In this document: piece by piece, positions 8,213-16,494 of the stretch
How the letters are laid out: each line of letters starts with the position of its first letter
Position numbering within the stretch: the stretch's first letter is position 1
NCBI RefSeq assembly: GCF_017948455.1
Contig: NZ_JAFFSU010000001.1
Span: 1,090,394 to 1,154,393 of the forward strand
Direction: 5' to 3'
Length of the DNA: 64,000 nucleotides
DNA from: Streptomyces sp. GESEQ-4
GTDB taxonomy: Bacteria; Actinomycetota; Actinomycetes; Streptomycetales; Streptomycetaceae
Notes under the pieces: generated by a model
What the model was told of the DNA's origin: nothing
Seen by the model: the letters and a program-made list of their open reading frames with translations, nothing else
Databases searched by the model: none
Made by a program: the position numbers and the translations under genes

Positions 8213-8686
8213 GTGAAGCTACTTCGCCTGCCGTTCGTCCTCGCCGTCATACTGGCGGCACTGCTGGGCACTCTCGTATCCCCCGCTTCGGCCGTGGAAC
8301 GCACTTGCTGGGGGATTAAGGGAGACCTGAACAGCGAGCCTATTCTCCTGGTGGACTGGGAGCGAAACGCATCCGAGTGCTTTGGAGTCGCGGCGTCCGG
8401 CACCATTTGGCACACATGGGAAGGTGCCGACGCATGGTACGAGATGCCGGGCAACGGCCGTGCCTCGCGGGTTTATGACGCCTATGACGTCTGGCAGGAC
8501 CCCAGCGGGGTTCATATAGGGAAGGCCGTAAAAGTCGTCACCTCGACGGGCAAGTATTACTGCAGCTACCTTGACTACGCGACCAACACGTGGAGTGGTA
8601 GCTGGTATCAGGTCGGCTATTACTACAGCAGTTGCGCCGCATCCCCCAAATACGGATCTCTAGCTACGCAGTGGTACTTGTATTAG
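8213..8686 (+). CDS. Secreted small protein of unknown function
   Basis: A 157-residue protein from a GTG at 8213 with GGGAG seven bases upstream. A classical Sec signal peptide (KLLRLPFVLAVILAALLGTL, cleavage after ASA) is followed by a mature domain rich in Trp, Tyr and Gly, with WGIKGDLNSEP, WHTWEGADAWYEMPGNG, VKVVTSTGKYYCSYLDYA and YYYSSCAA. Four Cys in the mature part could form disulfides outside the cell. I do not recognise the family. The TAG stop is part of the 4-bp target duplication of the IS1380 element that follows, so the reading frame is intact but everything downstream was displaced. Confidence 0.75.
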   Translation: MKLLRLPFVLAVILAALLGTLVSPASAVERTCWGIKGDLNSEPILLVDWERNASECFGVAASGTIWHTWEGADAWYEMPGNGRASRVYDAYDVWQDPSGVHIGKAVKVVTSTGKYYCSYLDYATNTWSGSWYQVGYYYSSCAASPKYGSLATQWYLY

Positions 8687-10359
8687 CCTCGATCGTTCAT
8701 GAGTCTTCGTCGGTTCGTTGACGGGCACTCTGTGTTTGTGTGGTGGGGTGCTTTGGGGCTGGGGCAGGTTGAGGGCCCGGTTGTCGCGTCGGGTGGGCGC
8801 CGGGTTCCACTTCACCGGTGTGGTGGTGCGGGTTGTCGGAGTGGTTGAAGTGGCTGGTCAGCCGGGGTTCGGCAGGCTCTGCAGCCGGTGGATTGCGTGG
8901 GTGATGACGTGGGTCCAGGGCCATCGGTCTGGCAGTTGGAGCCGGTGGCGGCGTCCTGTGTGAATGAGATGGGCGGCGGCGGAGAACAGTCGGAGGCGGA
9001 GTTTCTTGGGTTCCCAGCGGCGGGTTTCTGCGGTCAGGGCGAGCATCGGCATCCAGGCGAGGAGGTCGAGCGCGAGGGAGACGATCTCCAGCCAGATCTG
9101 GTTTTGTGCGGTGTCGTGCAGGGGCAGGTTGCGCAGGCCGGTGTCGCGGGCGTTTCTGATGCGGTCCTCGCAGTGGGCCCGTCTGCGGTGGCGGAGTTCG
9201 AGGTCGGCGAGCTGCCCGTCGGTGGTGTTGGTGGCGAAGCAGGTGAGCCGCAGCCCGTCGAGGTCGGTGAAGCGCAACTGGGCTCCGGGGTGGGGTCGTT
9301 CTTTGCGGACGATCAGCCGCATGCCCTTGGGCCAGGTGGAGAGGTCGGGCATGTCGGTGATTTCTGCGATCCAGGCGCCGGGCCGCTCGGTGCCGCCGGC
9401 GTCGTAGGCCGGTGTCCATGCTTGTCTCGGGATCTTCAGCACGGCCTGGTGGATGGCGTCGGTGATGGTCATTCCGACGGAGTACGACAGCCGCCGGCCG
9501 GGCCGGGAAAGCCAGTCGAGGAAGGCGTGGGTGCCGCCGGCTGAGTCGGTGCGGATCAGTGTCTGTCGGCCCCGCCGCAGGCGCTTGGGCAGCTGGGCCA
9601 AGGCGAGTTGGGTGGTTGCGATGTGATCACTCGCGGTGTTGGAGCCGGCGTTGCCCGGCCGCAGCAGGGCGGCCGCGGGCTCCCCTGATCCGGCCTGGCC
9701 GTGGTCGACGAACGCGACCAGCGGATGGTGGCCGAAGGTCTTCTTCCATGTGGCGGTGGCGTCCTGCTTCTCGGAGTGCGCGAGGACCAGCACGCCGTCG
9801 ATGTCCACGACGACCTGGCCGTTGGCCGCCGGGCTGCTCGGCCCGGCCAACTCCCACACCCGCGTCGGCACCTCGGATCGTGCACCCCTGATCGCGGCAA
9901 GGGCCTTCGGTCCGCCTGCGGCAAGGGTGTCGATGAGGCGGGAGACCGTCGGGTCGGAGGCAACCGGGCCGAACACGCCCGGCTCGGCCCTCAGCATGCC
10001 GACGTCGGCCAGGCAGTCCCCGCCCAGCGTCACCGCCAGCGCGAGATCCAGCAGGATCTTGCCCGGATCGTGCACCGCCCGCGGCTTGCGCCACGGCGCC
10101 AACGCTGCCGATATCGCGCCGTCCAGACCGGACGTGCGGACCGTCTCGACCAACAGCACCGCCCCAGCCTGGCCAACCACTCCGCGTCCGCCGCCCTCGA
10201 CACGGATACGCGGGTAGAACCCGATAGGCTTACTCACCTGAGAAGTGCCTCTTTCCTTGCAGCCAACAGGACTCTCGACAAGCCCTATCGTTGCAGGCCA
10301 GGAGCACTTCTCGCGCTCTTGGTCATGCCTCGGACACCCCACCGCGTGAAAGCGCGAGG
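8687..10359 (-). mobile_element. Intact IS1380-family insertion sequence with 4-bp target duplication
   Basis: The element is 1,673 bp. Its ends are imperfect inverted repeats: left CCTCGATCGTTCATGAG from 8687, right (reverse complement) CCTCGCGCTTTCACGCG ending at 10359. Both flanks are TTAG (8683-8686 and 10360-10363), the 4-bp duplication typical of the family. One transposase gene fills the element. A diverged partial copy sits at 11487-12081 in the same orientation. Confidence 0.9.
8858..10237 (-). CDS. IS1380-family DDE transposase
   Basis: A 459-residue transposase, full length for the family, starting at the GTG at 10237 (VSKPIGFYPR) behind an AGAGG motif. DDE residues can be seen in VVVDIDGVLVLAHSEK (first Asp), LIRTDSAGGTHAFLDWL (second Asp) and HCEDRIRNARDTGL (Glu). 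No frameshift or stop is present, so the element may still be active. The longer open frame to 10732 is an upstream extension without start support. Confidence 0.9.
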   Translation of the reverse strand: MSKPIGFYPRIRVEGGGRGVVGQAGAVLLVETVRTSGLDGAISAALAPWRKPRAVHDPGKILLDLALAVTLGGDCLADVGMLRAEPGVFGPVASDPTVSRLIDTLAAGGPKALAAIRGARSEVPTRVWELAGPSSPAANGQVVVDIDGVLVLAHSEKQDATATWKKTFGHHPLVAFVDHGQAGSGEPAAALLRPGNAGSNTASDHIATTQLALAQLPKRLRRGRQTLIRTDSAGGTHAFLDWLSRPGRRLSYSVGMTITDAIHQAVLKIPRQAWTPAYDAGGTERPGAWIAEITDMPDLSTWPKGMRLIVRKERPHPGAQLRFTDLDGLRLTCFATNTTDGQLADLELRHRRRAHCEDRIRNARDTGLRNLPLHDTAQNQIWLEIVSLALDLLAWMPMLALTAETRRWEPKKLRLRLFSAAAHLIHTGRRHRLQLPDRWPWTHVITHAIHRLQSLPNPG

Positions 10360-10480
10360 TTAGACGCGCGGGACACCGGCGCCACCGAGTGGCAAATGCG
10401 ACAATACGGCAGGTACGCCTCGCCTCCGTCATGTGACCTGCTTCTCGGGGGACGCAAGCGCAAGCCAAGGAGACCAATCC

Positions 10481-11314
10481 ATGAAGAAATGGACCCATTT
10501 CTCCGTGACCGCCGAGACCGGGCGGCTGTGGACGATCACGTTCGACAGCCCGCCGATCAACCTGGTGTCCCCGGAGATGCTCACCGAGCTTCCGAAACTG
10601 GTCGACCAGATGGAGGCTGCTTCGGAGCTGCGCGTGGCCGTGTTCGAGTCGGCGAACTCCGAGTACTTCCTGAACCACTTCGACACCTCCCGGGTCGCCG
10701 AGACCCCCAAGGAACTGGGCGCCACCGGCCACCCACTCCTGATCGACGCCAGCACGCGCCTGTCACGTCTGCCGATCGTGTCGATCGCCAAGGTCCGGGG
10801 CCGGGTCAGGGGTGTGGGCAGCGAGCTGATCCAGGCGATGGACATGCGTTTCGCCAGTGAGCGGGCGCTGTTCGGCCAGCCCGAGACCGCCAACGGCAAC
10901 CTGCCCGGCGGCGGCGGACTGGAGCACCTGCCCCTGCTGCTCGGTCGTGCCCGCGCGCTGGAGGTGGCCCTGTCCAGCGACGACTACCCGGCTGAGCTGG
11001 CCGAGCGGTACGGCTGGGTCAACCGCACGGTCCCAGACGGCGAACTCGACGCGCTGGTCGACACCCTCGCCCGCCGGATCGCCTCCTTCGACAAGGAACC
11101 GATCGCCGCGGTCAAGCAACAGGTCAACCGGTACACCCTGCCGTCCGCAGAGGACCTGCAGTCCTCCTACGACCTCTACATGCACTCATTCAACTGGCCG
11201 GGCTCCCAGCGCAGGCTTCCGGCCGCGCTCGCCGCAGGACGCAATCAGGCAGGCGACTACGAGATGCGCCTGGGCTACTACCTCGGACGCCAGCCGGCAG
11301 GAGACACACAGTGA
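10481..11314 (+). CDS. Enoyl-CoA hydratase/isomerase-family protein
   Basis: A 277-residue crotonase-fold protein from the ATG at 10481 behind AAGGAGA. The N-terminal 'TFDSPPINLVSPEMLTEL' and the central KVRGRVRGVGSELIQAMDMR region match the family, as does the FGQPETANGNLPGGGGLEHL stretch lining the active site. The usual oxyanion-hole 'GxG' and acidic residues are only partly conserved (GNLPGGGG with no clear second Glu), so it may be an isomerase- or non-hydratase-type member. Its stop overlaps the GTG of the next gene (GTGA at 11311), an operon with an FAH-family gene now truncated. A full IS1380 copy lies upstream and a partial one downstream. Confidence 0.85.
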   Translation: MKKWTHFSVTAETGRLWTITFDSPPINLVSPEMLTELPKLVDQMEAASELRVAVFESANSEYFLNHFDTSRVAETPKELGATGHPLLIDASTRLSRLPIVSIAKVRGRVRGVGSELIQAMDMRFASERALFGQPETANGNLPGGGGLEHLPLLLGRARALEVALSSDDYPAELAERYGWVNRTVPDGELDALVDTLARRIASFDKEPIAAVKQQVNRYTLPSAEDLQSSYDLYMHSFNWPGSQRRLPAALAAGRNQAGDYEMRLGYYLGRQPAGDTQ

Positions 11315-11486
11315 AGCTCGTGAACTGGGTCCGCAACGGTCAGACAGGATTCGGCATAGTCGCCGAAGGAGGGCCGGGCGACGGGTACGCCATCGACGCC
11401 GCCGACTTCGACCCGGCCCTGACCAGCGTCGACGATGTGCTGCGCACAGGTGTGCGCCCGGCCGCCCAGTGGCACAGTTCGTCGAG
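11311..11486 (+). pseudogene. N-terminal fragment of an FAH-family hydrolase
   Basis: From the GTG at 11311 the frame reads KLVNWVRNGQTGFGIVAEGG, then YAIDAADFDPALTSVDDVLR, the N-terminal domain of fumarylacetoacetate-hydrolase-family proteins. At about 11487 the sequence becomes homologous to the interior of the IS1380 transposase gene, so only about 58 codons remain. The four-base overlap with the preceding gene shows it was the second gene of an operon before the disruption. Confidence 0.65.
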
Positions 11487-12081
11487 CACCGGCCCGGCCG
11501 TGGTCGACGAACGCGACGAGCGGGTGATGGCCGAAGGTCTTCTTCCAGGTCGCGGTGGCGTCCTGCTTCTCGGAGTGCGCAAGGACGAGCACGCCGTCGA
11601 TGTCCACGATCACGTGACCGTCGGCGGCCGGACCGTTCGCTCCCGCCAGTTCCCAGACGCGCGACCGTACTTCAGCCCGCGCCGACCGGATCGCGGTGAG
11701 TGCCTTGGGTCCAGCTGCGGCGAGGGCGTCGATGAGCCGGGAGACCGTGGGGTCCGACGACACCGGGCCGAACACGTCGGGTTCGGCCCGCAGCATGGCG
11801 ACATCGGCGAGGCAGTCCCCAGTCCCCCCGCCCAGAGCCGTCGCTAGCGCGACATCCAGCAGGACCTTGCCCGGGTCGTGCACTGCCCGCGGCTTACGCC
11901 ACGGCGCCACTGCCGCCGATATCGCGGTGTCCAGGCCGGACTTGCGGAGTGTCTCGACCAGCAGCACTGCCTCAGCCTGCGAGACCGCCCCGCTGCCACC
12001 GCCCTCGACGCGGACACGCGGGTATAACCCGATAGGCTTGCTCACCTGGAGAGTGCTTCTTTCCGTGCAGCCAACAGGACC
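11487..12081 (-). pseudogene. Partial IS1380 copy: N-terminal part of transposase
   Basis: From the GTG at 12045 leftward the frame matches the first ~185 residues of the transposase at 8858-10237 with scattered substitutions (SKPIGLYPRVRVEGGGSGAV; VIVDIDGVLVLAHSEK), including the first catalytic Asp. Homology stops at about 11487 inside the FAH gene and at about 12081 beyond the start codon, so the 3' two thirds and both terminal repeats are lost. Divergence from the intact copy shows it is a different, older insertion. Confidence 0.8.
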
Positions 12082-12573
12082 CTAGGGCATGGATCGGCAC
12101 CGCGACTCGTGGGGCATCGGCCCCTCCCATTTCACTCGTCGGCCGTCGCGGAGTTGGGCGTTGATCGCTGACTGGTGGTTGGCGTGGATCGCCATGCTCA
12201 AGGAGTGGGCGGCTGGGTGCTGCCGGCTGGCAACCTCCGGGAGGTCGGGACGGCGGAACGGACCGCCCGCGACCGCGCTCTCCACCCGCTGTTCGGCGGC
12301 CTCACCATTGAGGGAACTGCCAGTCCCGATCCGGGTGCCACACCGTCCCGTGCGGCTCAGCGACCGGGTGCCGCACCCGAGCAAGGCCGGCAGCTCGGTC
12401 GTTCACGCCCCACCGCACGGAGCCGGCTGTTCTCGCGGCGGTGGTCGTGAGATGCAGATGGCCGGAGGGGACCGACAGGCTGGAGCCGGATGAGCCGGGA
12501 ACTCTCCAGGTGCATGCGCTACCTCTGACGGTGTGCACGACTGGGCCGGGACCCAGCGGTGTGGATGCCCGAG
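12082..12573. other. Gap, no supported gene
   Basis: Frames exist on both strands but compete with each other and carry no recognisable motif. It begins where the partial IS1380 copy ends and may be remnant DNA from the deletion. Confidence 0.3.
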
Positions 12574-13353
12574 TCAGGTCTGCTGTTCGTACTGGAGCTT
12601 GGAATACTGTTGGGTGGCGATGTCCTTCGGCGTGCCCACGATCAGGTTCATGGTGGGGACATCGTCGTCGATCGCCTGTCCGGCTATTTGGGCGAGGAGC
12701 ACGAGGTCACCGTCGTCCGGTGCCATGTCCCAGGGGTCGGAGAACCCGCCGATCTGAACGCAGATTTGGTGCCGGGCTCCGCTGGAGGCTCTGTCCAGGA
12801 CGGCGTTCTCGAACCGGTCCAGTACTTCTTCTTGTTCGTCGCTGTCCGCAAATGAGCGAGTCTTTGGGGCGTCTCGCCAGTCCTCGTGGAGGGTCAGTCC
12901 GGTCACGGGATACAGCGTGCGTGGTTCATAGACCTTCACCTGCCTTTCCTCACCGTCGAGTTCATACGTCGCGGCGCGTTCCGTGGTCTGTACTCCGGCG
13001 GGGACATGGAGTACCACGGACGACTCCGGCTCGTACTCGATCGAGGTGAAGAACAACAAGTGCCCATCGGCGGGCAGTTCGATGTCCAAAGCATCGTGAG
13101 GCAGGGCCGCGCAGTCGATGGTCAGCACGAGAGGCTTCTTCCCCTCGGGCCAGCCCACCGAGTGCGGCAACGAGGGGAGCCCACCCGTGCGGGCGGCCGG
13201 CCGAGCGCTCTCGCGCTGGGCGGGGGGCAATTCCTCGTGCAGGACCAGATAGACGCATGGGCGGCAGCGCTCCATCAACTCCTGTGCGACAGCGCCGGGA
13301 ACGCCGTGCTCGTCGGCCATCTCGTGAACGAGCCGTTCGTGGATGAAGGTCAT
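12574..13353 (-). CDS. DUF1963 (YwqG-like) family protein
   Basis: A 259-residue protein from the ATG at 13353. It shows the DUF1963 pattern: GGLPSLPHSVGWPEGKKPLV at about residues 55-75 (the family 'GG.P.lP....WP' signature), then AALPHDALDIELPADGHLLF FTS-type strands, and a C-terminal HQICVQIGGFSDPWDM and DDGDLVLLAQI. Family members are cytoplasmic proteins of unknown role, often found next to toxin or immunity genes. Nothing of that kind is adjacent here apart from an SDR gene in the same direction about 220 bp upstream. Confidence 0.8.
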   Translation of the reverse strand: MTFIHERLVHEMADEHGVPGAVAQELMERCRPCVYLVLHEELPPAQRESARPAARTGGLPSLPHSVGWPEGKKPLVLTIDCAALPHDALDIELPADGHLLFFTSIEYEPESSVVLHVPAGVQTTERAATYELDGEERQVKVYEPRTLYPVTGLTLHEDWRDAPKTRSFADSDEQEEVLDRFENAVLDRASSGARHQICVQIGGFSDPWDMAPDDGDLVLLAQIAGQAIDDDVPTMNLIVGTPKDIATQQYSKLQYEQQT

Positions 13354-13487
13354 ACCTGGGATCCTGCCACGGGCCACTGACAGCTCTTTGAGTGTCGTCG
13401 CTCCAGGGTGAGGGCGGCGGTGAACCTTCCCCTTGATCGTGGACACCTGGAGACTGGGATCTGAGGTTCGAGAGGAAGCAGTGCCAG

Positions 13488-13545
13488 GTGGGGGGCAAGT
13501 ACACGAAGCGGTACACCGAGCACACGGTAAGGCGATCAAGGAATG
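13488..13545 (+). pseudogene. Trace of an IS3-type OrfA start
   Basis: A plus-strand stretch reads GKYTKRYTE, the beginning of many IS3 OrfA proteins, then loses the frame within twenty codons. It is a very short trace and could be coincidence. Confidence 0.25.
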
Positions 13546-13577
13546 CGTGAACAGGCCAGGCGGCGTGCGCTGGTCTG

Positions 13578-14423
13578 TCAGTTCCTCTTCAGGACGCGCT
13601 CGGTGAGTGCGCCAACGGCGGTGCTGAGTTCTGGGGTGAGCGCCGTTGTCAATGCGTTCGTGGTGGTGCAGTCGTCTCCGATGACGAGTCCCGTCTGGTC
13701 GGAGAGCGAAGGGTCGGTGGCCGCGAACACGACCGGACGCGCGCCGTCGGCTGCGGGACGCTGCACTCCCTGGCGGATCTGCTCCCAGTGCGGACGCAAC
13801 GCAGGCGGCAGGATCTGGGGAGTCATCTCCGCGGCGTTCGGAGTCGCGGATGGTCCTGGGTCGGCCGCGAACACCGACACGCCGCTGTCGCGCAGCCGCT
13901 CCGCCAGGTCCTGGTTGTATGCCAGGTGCGCGAGCTTGGCCCGGCCGGACGCGGCCATTCCGTAATACTCGTCGTGCTCGATCTCTTTGTAAACGGGCGT
14001 TCCCGACATCAAGGCCACGCTGATGGATGACGACGTGACGTCGACGACCCGGCTTGGTCTGCCCGTCCGCAAGGCGTCGAGCAAGGCCTCGGTCAACACG
14101 GTCGGGGAGAGGTGGTTCAGTGCGAAGCTCGCCTCGATTCCGTCGGCGGTCTCCCGCCGCGTCGACCACATGCCGCCGACATTGTTCACCAACACCTGCA
14201 GCGGGCCCTCCTCGGCCAACTGCGCTCCGAGTGCGCGAACTTCGGCCAGTACGGAAAGGTCTGCCTGGATGAAGCGGGCGTCCCCGATCCGCCGCACGGC
14301 CTGCTCGCCGTGCTCCTCGTCCCGCCCCACGACGGTGATCGCGTATCCGCGCTGAGCCAGTTCGATCGCCACTTCCACGCCGATTCCGCGTGTTCCACCG
14401 GTGATGACTGCCTTCGGTGCCAT
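13578..14423 (-). CDS. SDR-family oxidoreductase with altered catalytic Tyr
   Basis: A 281-residue short-chain dehydrogenase. The cofactor loop TGGTRGIG (residues 8-15), the acidic patch 'DLSVL', the NNVGG motif and the TSSS strand are present. At the catalytic YxxxK position it has SGRAKLAHLAYNQDL, so Tyr appears replaced by Ser while Lys is kept; a Tyr pair just upstream (YYGMAA) might compensate. It resembles the WW-domain oxidoreductase/retinol-dehydrogenase-like SDRs. It is divergent from a LysR regulator with a dyad between them, the standard arrangement of a LysR-controlled reductase. Substrate unknown. Confidence 0.85.
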   Translation of the reverse strand: MAPKAVITGGTRGIGVEVAIELAQRGYAITVVGRDEEHGEQAVRRIGDARFIQADLSVLAEVRALGAQLAEEGPLQVLVNNVGGMWSTRRETADGIEASFALNHLSPTVLTEALLDALRTGRPSRVVDVTSSSISVALMSGTPVYKEIEHDEYYGMAASGRAKLAHLAYNQDLAERLRDSGVSVFAADPGPSATPNAAEMTPQILPPALRPHWEQIRQGVQRPAADGARPVVFAATDPSLSDQTGLVIGDDCTTTNALTTALTPELSTAVGALTERVLKRN

Positions 14424-14500
14424 GTGTTTCCTTCGTTCCTTATGGAGTCGGCCGTTCCAACTCTCCTCATGCAATCCGAGCGAGACTGAGAGATCCAAAG

Positions 14501-14530
14501 CCGGCAAGGCATCGAGGTATGCCTCACCGG
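14501..14530. promoter_or_regulatory. Nested dyad between SDR and LysR genes (likely LysR site)
   Basis: AGGCAT-N6-ATGCCT (14507-14524) is a perfect inverted repeat, and it is flanked symmetrically by CCGG at 14501-14504 and 14527-14530. It lies about 30 bp before the LysR start and 78 bp before the SDR start, the usual place for a LysR recognition site controlling both genes. Confidence 0.6.
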
Positions 14531-14559
14531 CATAGCCGCAGGAGTGGCAAGCTGGTTGG

Positions 14560-15459
14560 GTGCGGTTCGACATCGATCTCAAGCATCTGCGCTACCTACT
14601 CGCGGTGGCCGACGAAGGTACGTTCACGAAGGCGGCCGAACATCTGGGCATGACGCAGCCCGCGCTGTCGCGGGCGATCCGGTCCCTGGAGGGCGCGGTC
14701 GGGACGGCATTGTTCGTCCGGGCCCCGCATGGGGCCGAACTGACCGAGGCCGGCCGGATGCTCAGCCAGGAGGCTCGCAGCCTGGTCGAATCAGCCGATG
14801 CCGCACTGACCCGGGTAGCAAGGTACGGACGGGAGGGACCGCAGCTTCGAGTGACCGCACGCGGGTGCGACATCGACGTCCTGCAACAGCTCGTGACCTC
14901 CTACAATGAGCGGCTTCCGTGTGAGCTCCCCGCGCGAGGAGGCATGGTTGACTGGCGGGTCCAGGCTGATCAGGTGCGTGCTGGTGAGGCGGACGTCACG
15001 CTGCTGCGCGCTCCCTTCGACTCTCGCGACCTGGACAGCGATCTGATCCGGACCGACCCTCGCGTCGCCGTGCTCCCAGACACTCATCCGCTTGCCGGGC
15101 GTGAGGCGATCCATCGCAGTGAACTTGCGGGCGAATCATTTCCGGTCTGGTCACATCTCACGCCGGCTGAAATGAAGTACTGGCTTGGCACGGACCTCAC
15201 CGACTACGACTGGCAGCCTGGCCCGGTGGTGCATGACACTGCTCAGTTCATCGGCAGCATCAGGTTGGGTCAGGGCGTCGGATTCCTTCCCGTTGCACAC
15301 GTGCCTGAGCACCTGCCGGCTGGGATCACCGTCATACCGGTCGTCGGGCTGTCGCCCAGCCAGTTGCGGATCACCTGGGCGACGTCCGCGATCTCTCCCA
15401 ATGTGGCGAGGTTCGTGCGTCACGCCACGGAACACACGACGGCGGTCGTGACGGCCTGA
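14560..15459 (+). CDS. LysR-family transcriptional regulator
   Basis: A 299-residue LysR protein starting at GTG 14560. The N-terminal winged helix is canonical: DLKHLRYLLAVADEGTFTKA, then AEHLGMTQPALSRAIRSLEG and FVRAPHGAELTEAG. The C-terminal substrate domain follows from about residue 90 (LRVTARGCDIDVLQQLVTSY). It is transcribed away from the SDR gene and probably controls that gene and itself through the dyad at 14501-14530. The inducer is unknown. Confidence 0.9.
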   Translation: MRFDIDLKHLRYLLAVADEGTFTKAAEHLGMTQPALSRAIRSLEGAVGTALFVRAPHGAELTEAGRMLSQEARSLVESADAALTRVARYGREGPQLRVTARGCDIDVLQQLVTSYNERLPCELPARGGMVDWRVQADQVRAGEADVTLLRAPFDSRDLDSDLIRTDPRVAVLPDTHPLAGREAIHRSELAGESFPVWSHLTPAEMKYWLGTDLTDYDWQPGPVVHDTAQFIGSIRLGQGVGFLPVAHVPEHLPAGITVIPVVGLSPSQLRITWATSAISPNVARFVRHATEHTTAVVTA

Positions 15460-16172
15460 CACTCGTCAACGTGCGCCGCGAACAACGTACCTTCGCCTGC
15501 GAGTCCCTTGTCGACCCTGGTCATCGGCAGGTCGAGTCGGGCGGCGGGTGGTGCCATAGATGATGACCGCGGGTTCGGGCTCAATTGGTCATCGCGACAC
15601 TCTGATCTAATTGTCGTTCATGGCGGGCCGATGGCGCTTCGGGCTGTGCACGCGGGGGAGTGGTCTTCGCGTACCTGCAGGATCTCGGTTGCGGGCAGGC
15701 GCCCGTCCCTGACCGTGCTCCGCGGCTGGCTCCAGCCAGCGGTGACAGCGCCTTGCGGTCCGCGTCGGTGAGCTCGTCCGCCCTTGACAGCACGTCACGG
15801 ATCAATCTGGCGAAGCCGGTTGCAATACCCCTGGGGTTTCGAGGAGCTTTCTCGTTCCGGGGCTCCGCCGACAGGCGCGTCAGCGAGCCGACGCGCGTAC
15901 CGGCCGCGCACACGCCACGACACCACCCTGCATTGGGGTACCTCGCCGTCGGCGCCGTGGCGTGAGCGCGCAACATGGCCGTTCCAGCCGCACGCTCGAT
16001 CGACTCGACCACCACACCGGCTGAATGCGGCAGCAACCGTCCCATACCCCCTGGACCGCAACACCCGGTAGATGCCCAGATCAGGCAGGTGACGTCACAA
16101 GATCTCTGACAGAGCCTAATGACGTGACCGCCGACGCTCGCTGGATGGCAGTGGGTGTCTTCCATACCCGAA
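15460..16172. other. Degenerate region without an intact gene
   Basis: A minus-strand frame includes a helical segment ARLIRDVLSRADELTDADRK, followed by ALSPL, that looks like real coding sequence, but neighbouring frames take over on both sides. I read it as decayed coding DNA of unknown origin. Confidence 0.35.
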
Positions 16173-16206
16173 GGCCGCCGGGTACGGCCGGCGGCCCTCG
16201 TTTTTT
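16173..16206 (+). terminator. Strong intrinsic terminator
   Basis: GGCCGCCGG (16173-16181) pairs perfectly with CCGGCGGCC (16188-16196), 6-nt loop, followed by CTCG and a run of six T on the plus strand. It must have ended a plus-strand transcript; no intact gene precedes it, so it marks a lost gene. Confidence 0.75.
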
Positions 16207-16242
16207 CAAAGTGCCGTCTTGGCCGAGTGACGGCCGGTGCGG

Positions 16243-16471
16243 TTAGGCGTCGCTGGTGGTGTCGTCGGTTGCCGCCTCACCGAGTATGGCCGCGGTAAGC
16301 ACGTTGCCGCCGATGCCCCAGCCGCCGTCGGTGAGCTCTTCGACCAGCACGTGTTGCCGCGGGCACGCTCGCCGTAGATCTCGACGTACAGCTCGGTCGT
16401 GCGGGTGACGATCTCTTCTTCTGCTTCTGGGTGAGGGTCTTCTCGGGGACTTTGAAGTTCGCGAAAGGCAT
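16243..16471 (-). pseudogene. 4-oxalocrotonate tautomerase-family gene with two frameshifts
   Basis: From the ATG at 16471 the frame begins MPFANFKVPEKTLTQKQK, with the Pro after Met that is the catalytic base of the tautomerase superfamily. Restoring one base after the QKQK codons continues as EIVTRTTELYVEIYGERARG, and one more base in the following Asn-Thr stretch gives LVEELTDGGWGIGGNVLTAA to a TAA at 16243. About 76 codons in all, the usual length of small tautomerases. Two independent one-base losses make it dead. It lies next to the IS5 element at 16495, which separates it from whatever it was transcribed with. Confidence 0.75.
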
Positions 16472-16494
16472 GACTGATGTTTCTTTCTCTCAGT

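Noticed and set aside
10238..10732. N-terminal extension of the IS1380 transposase frame
   Set aside because: It crosses the right inverted repeat of the element at 10359, so it cannot be part of the transposase.
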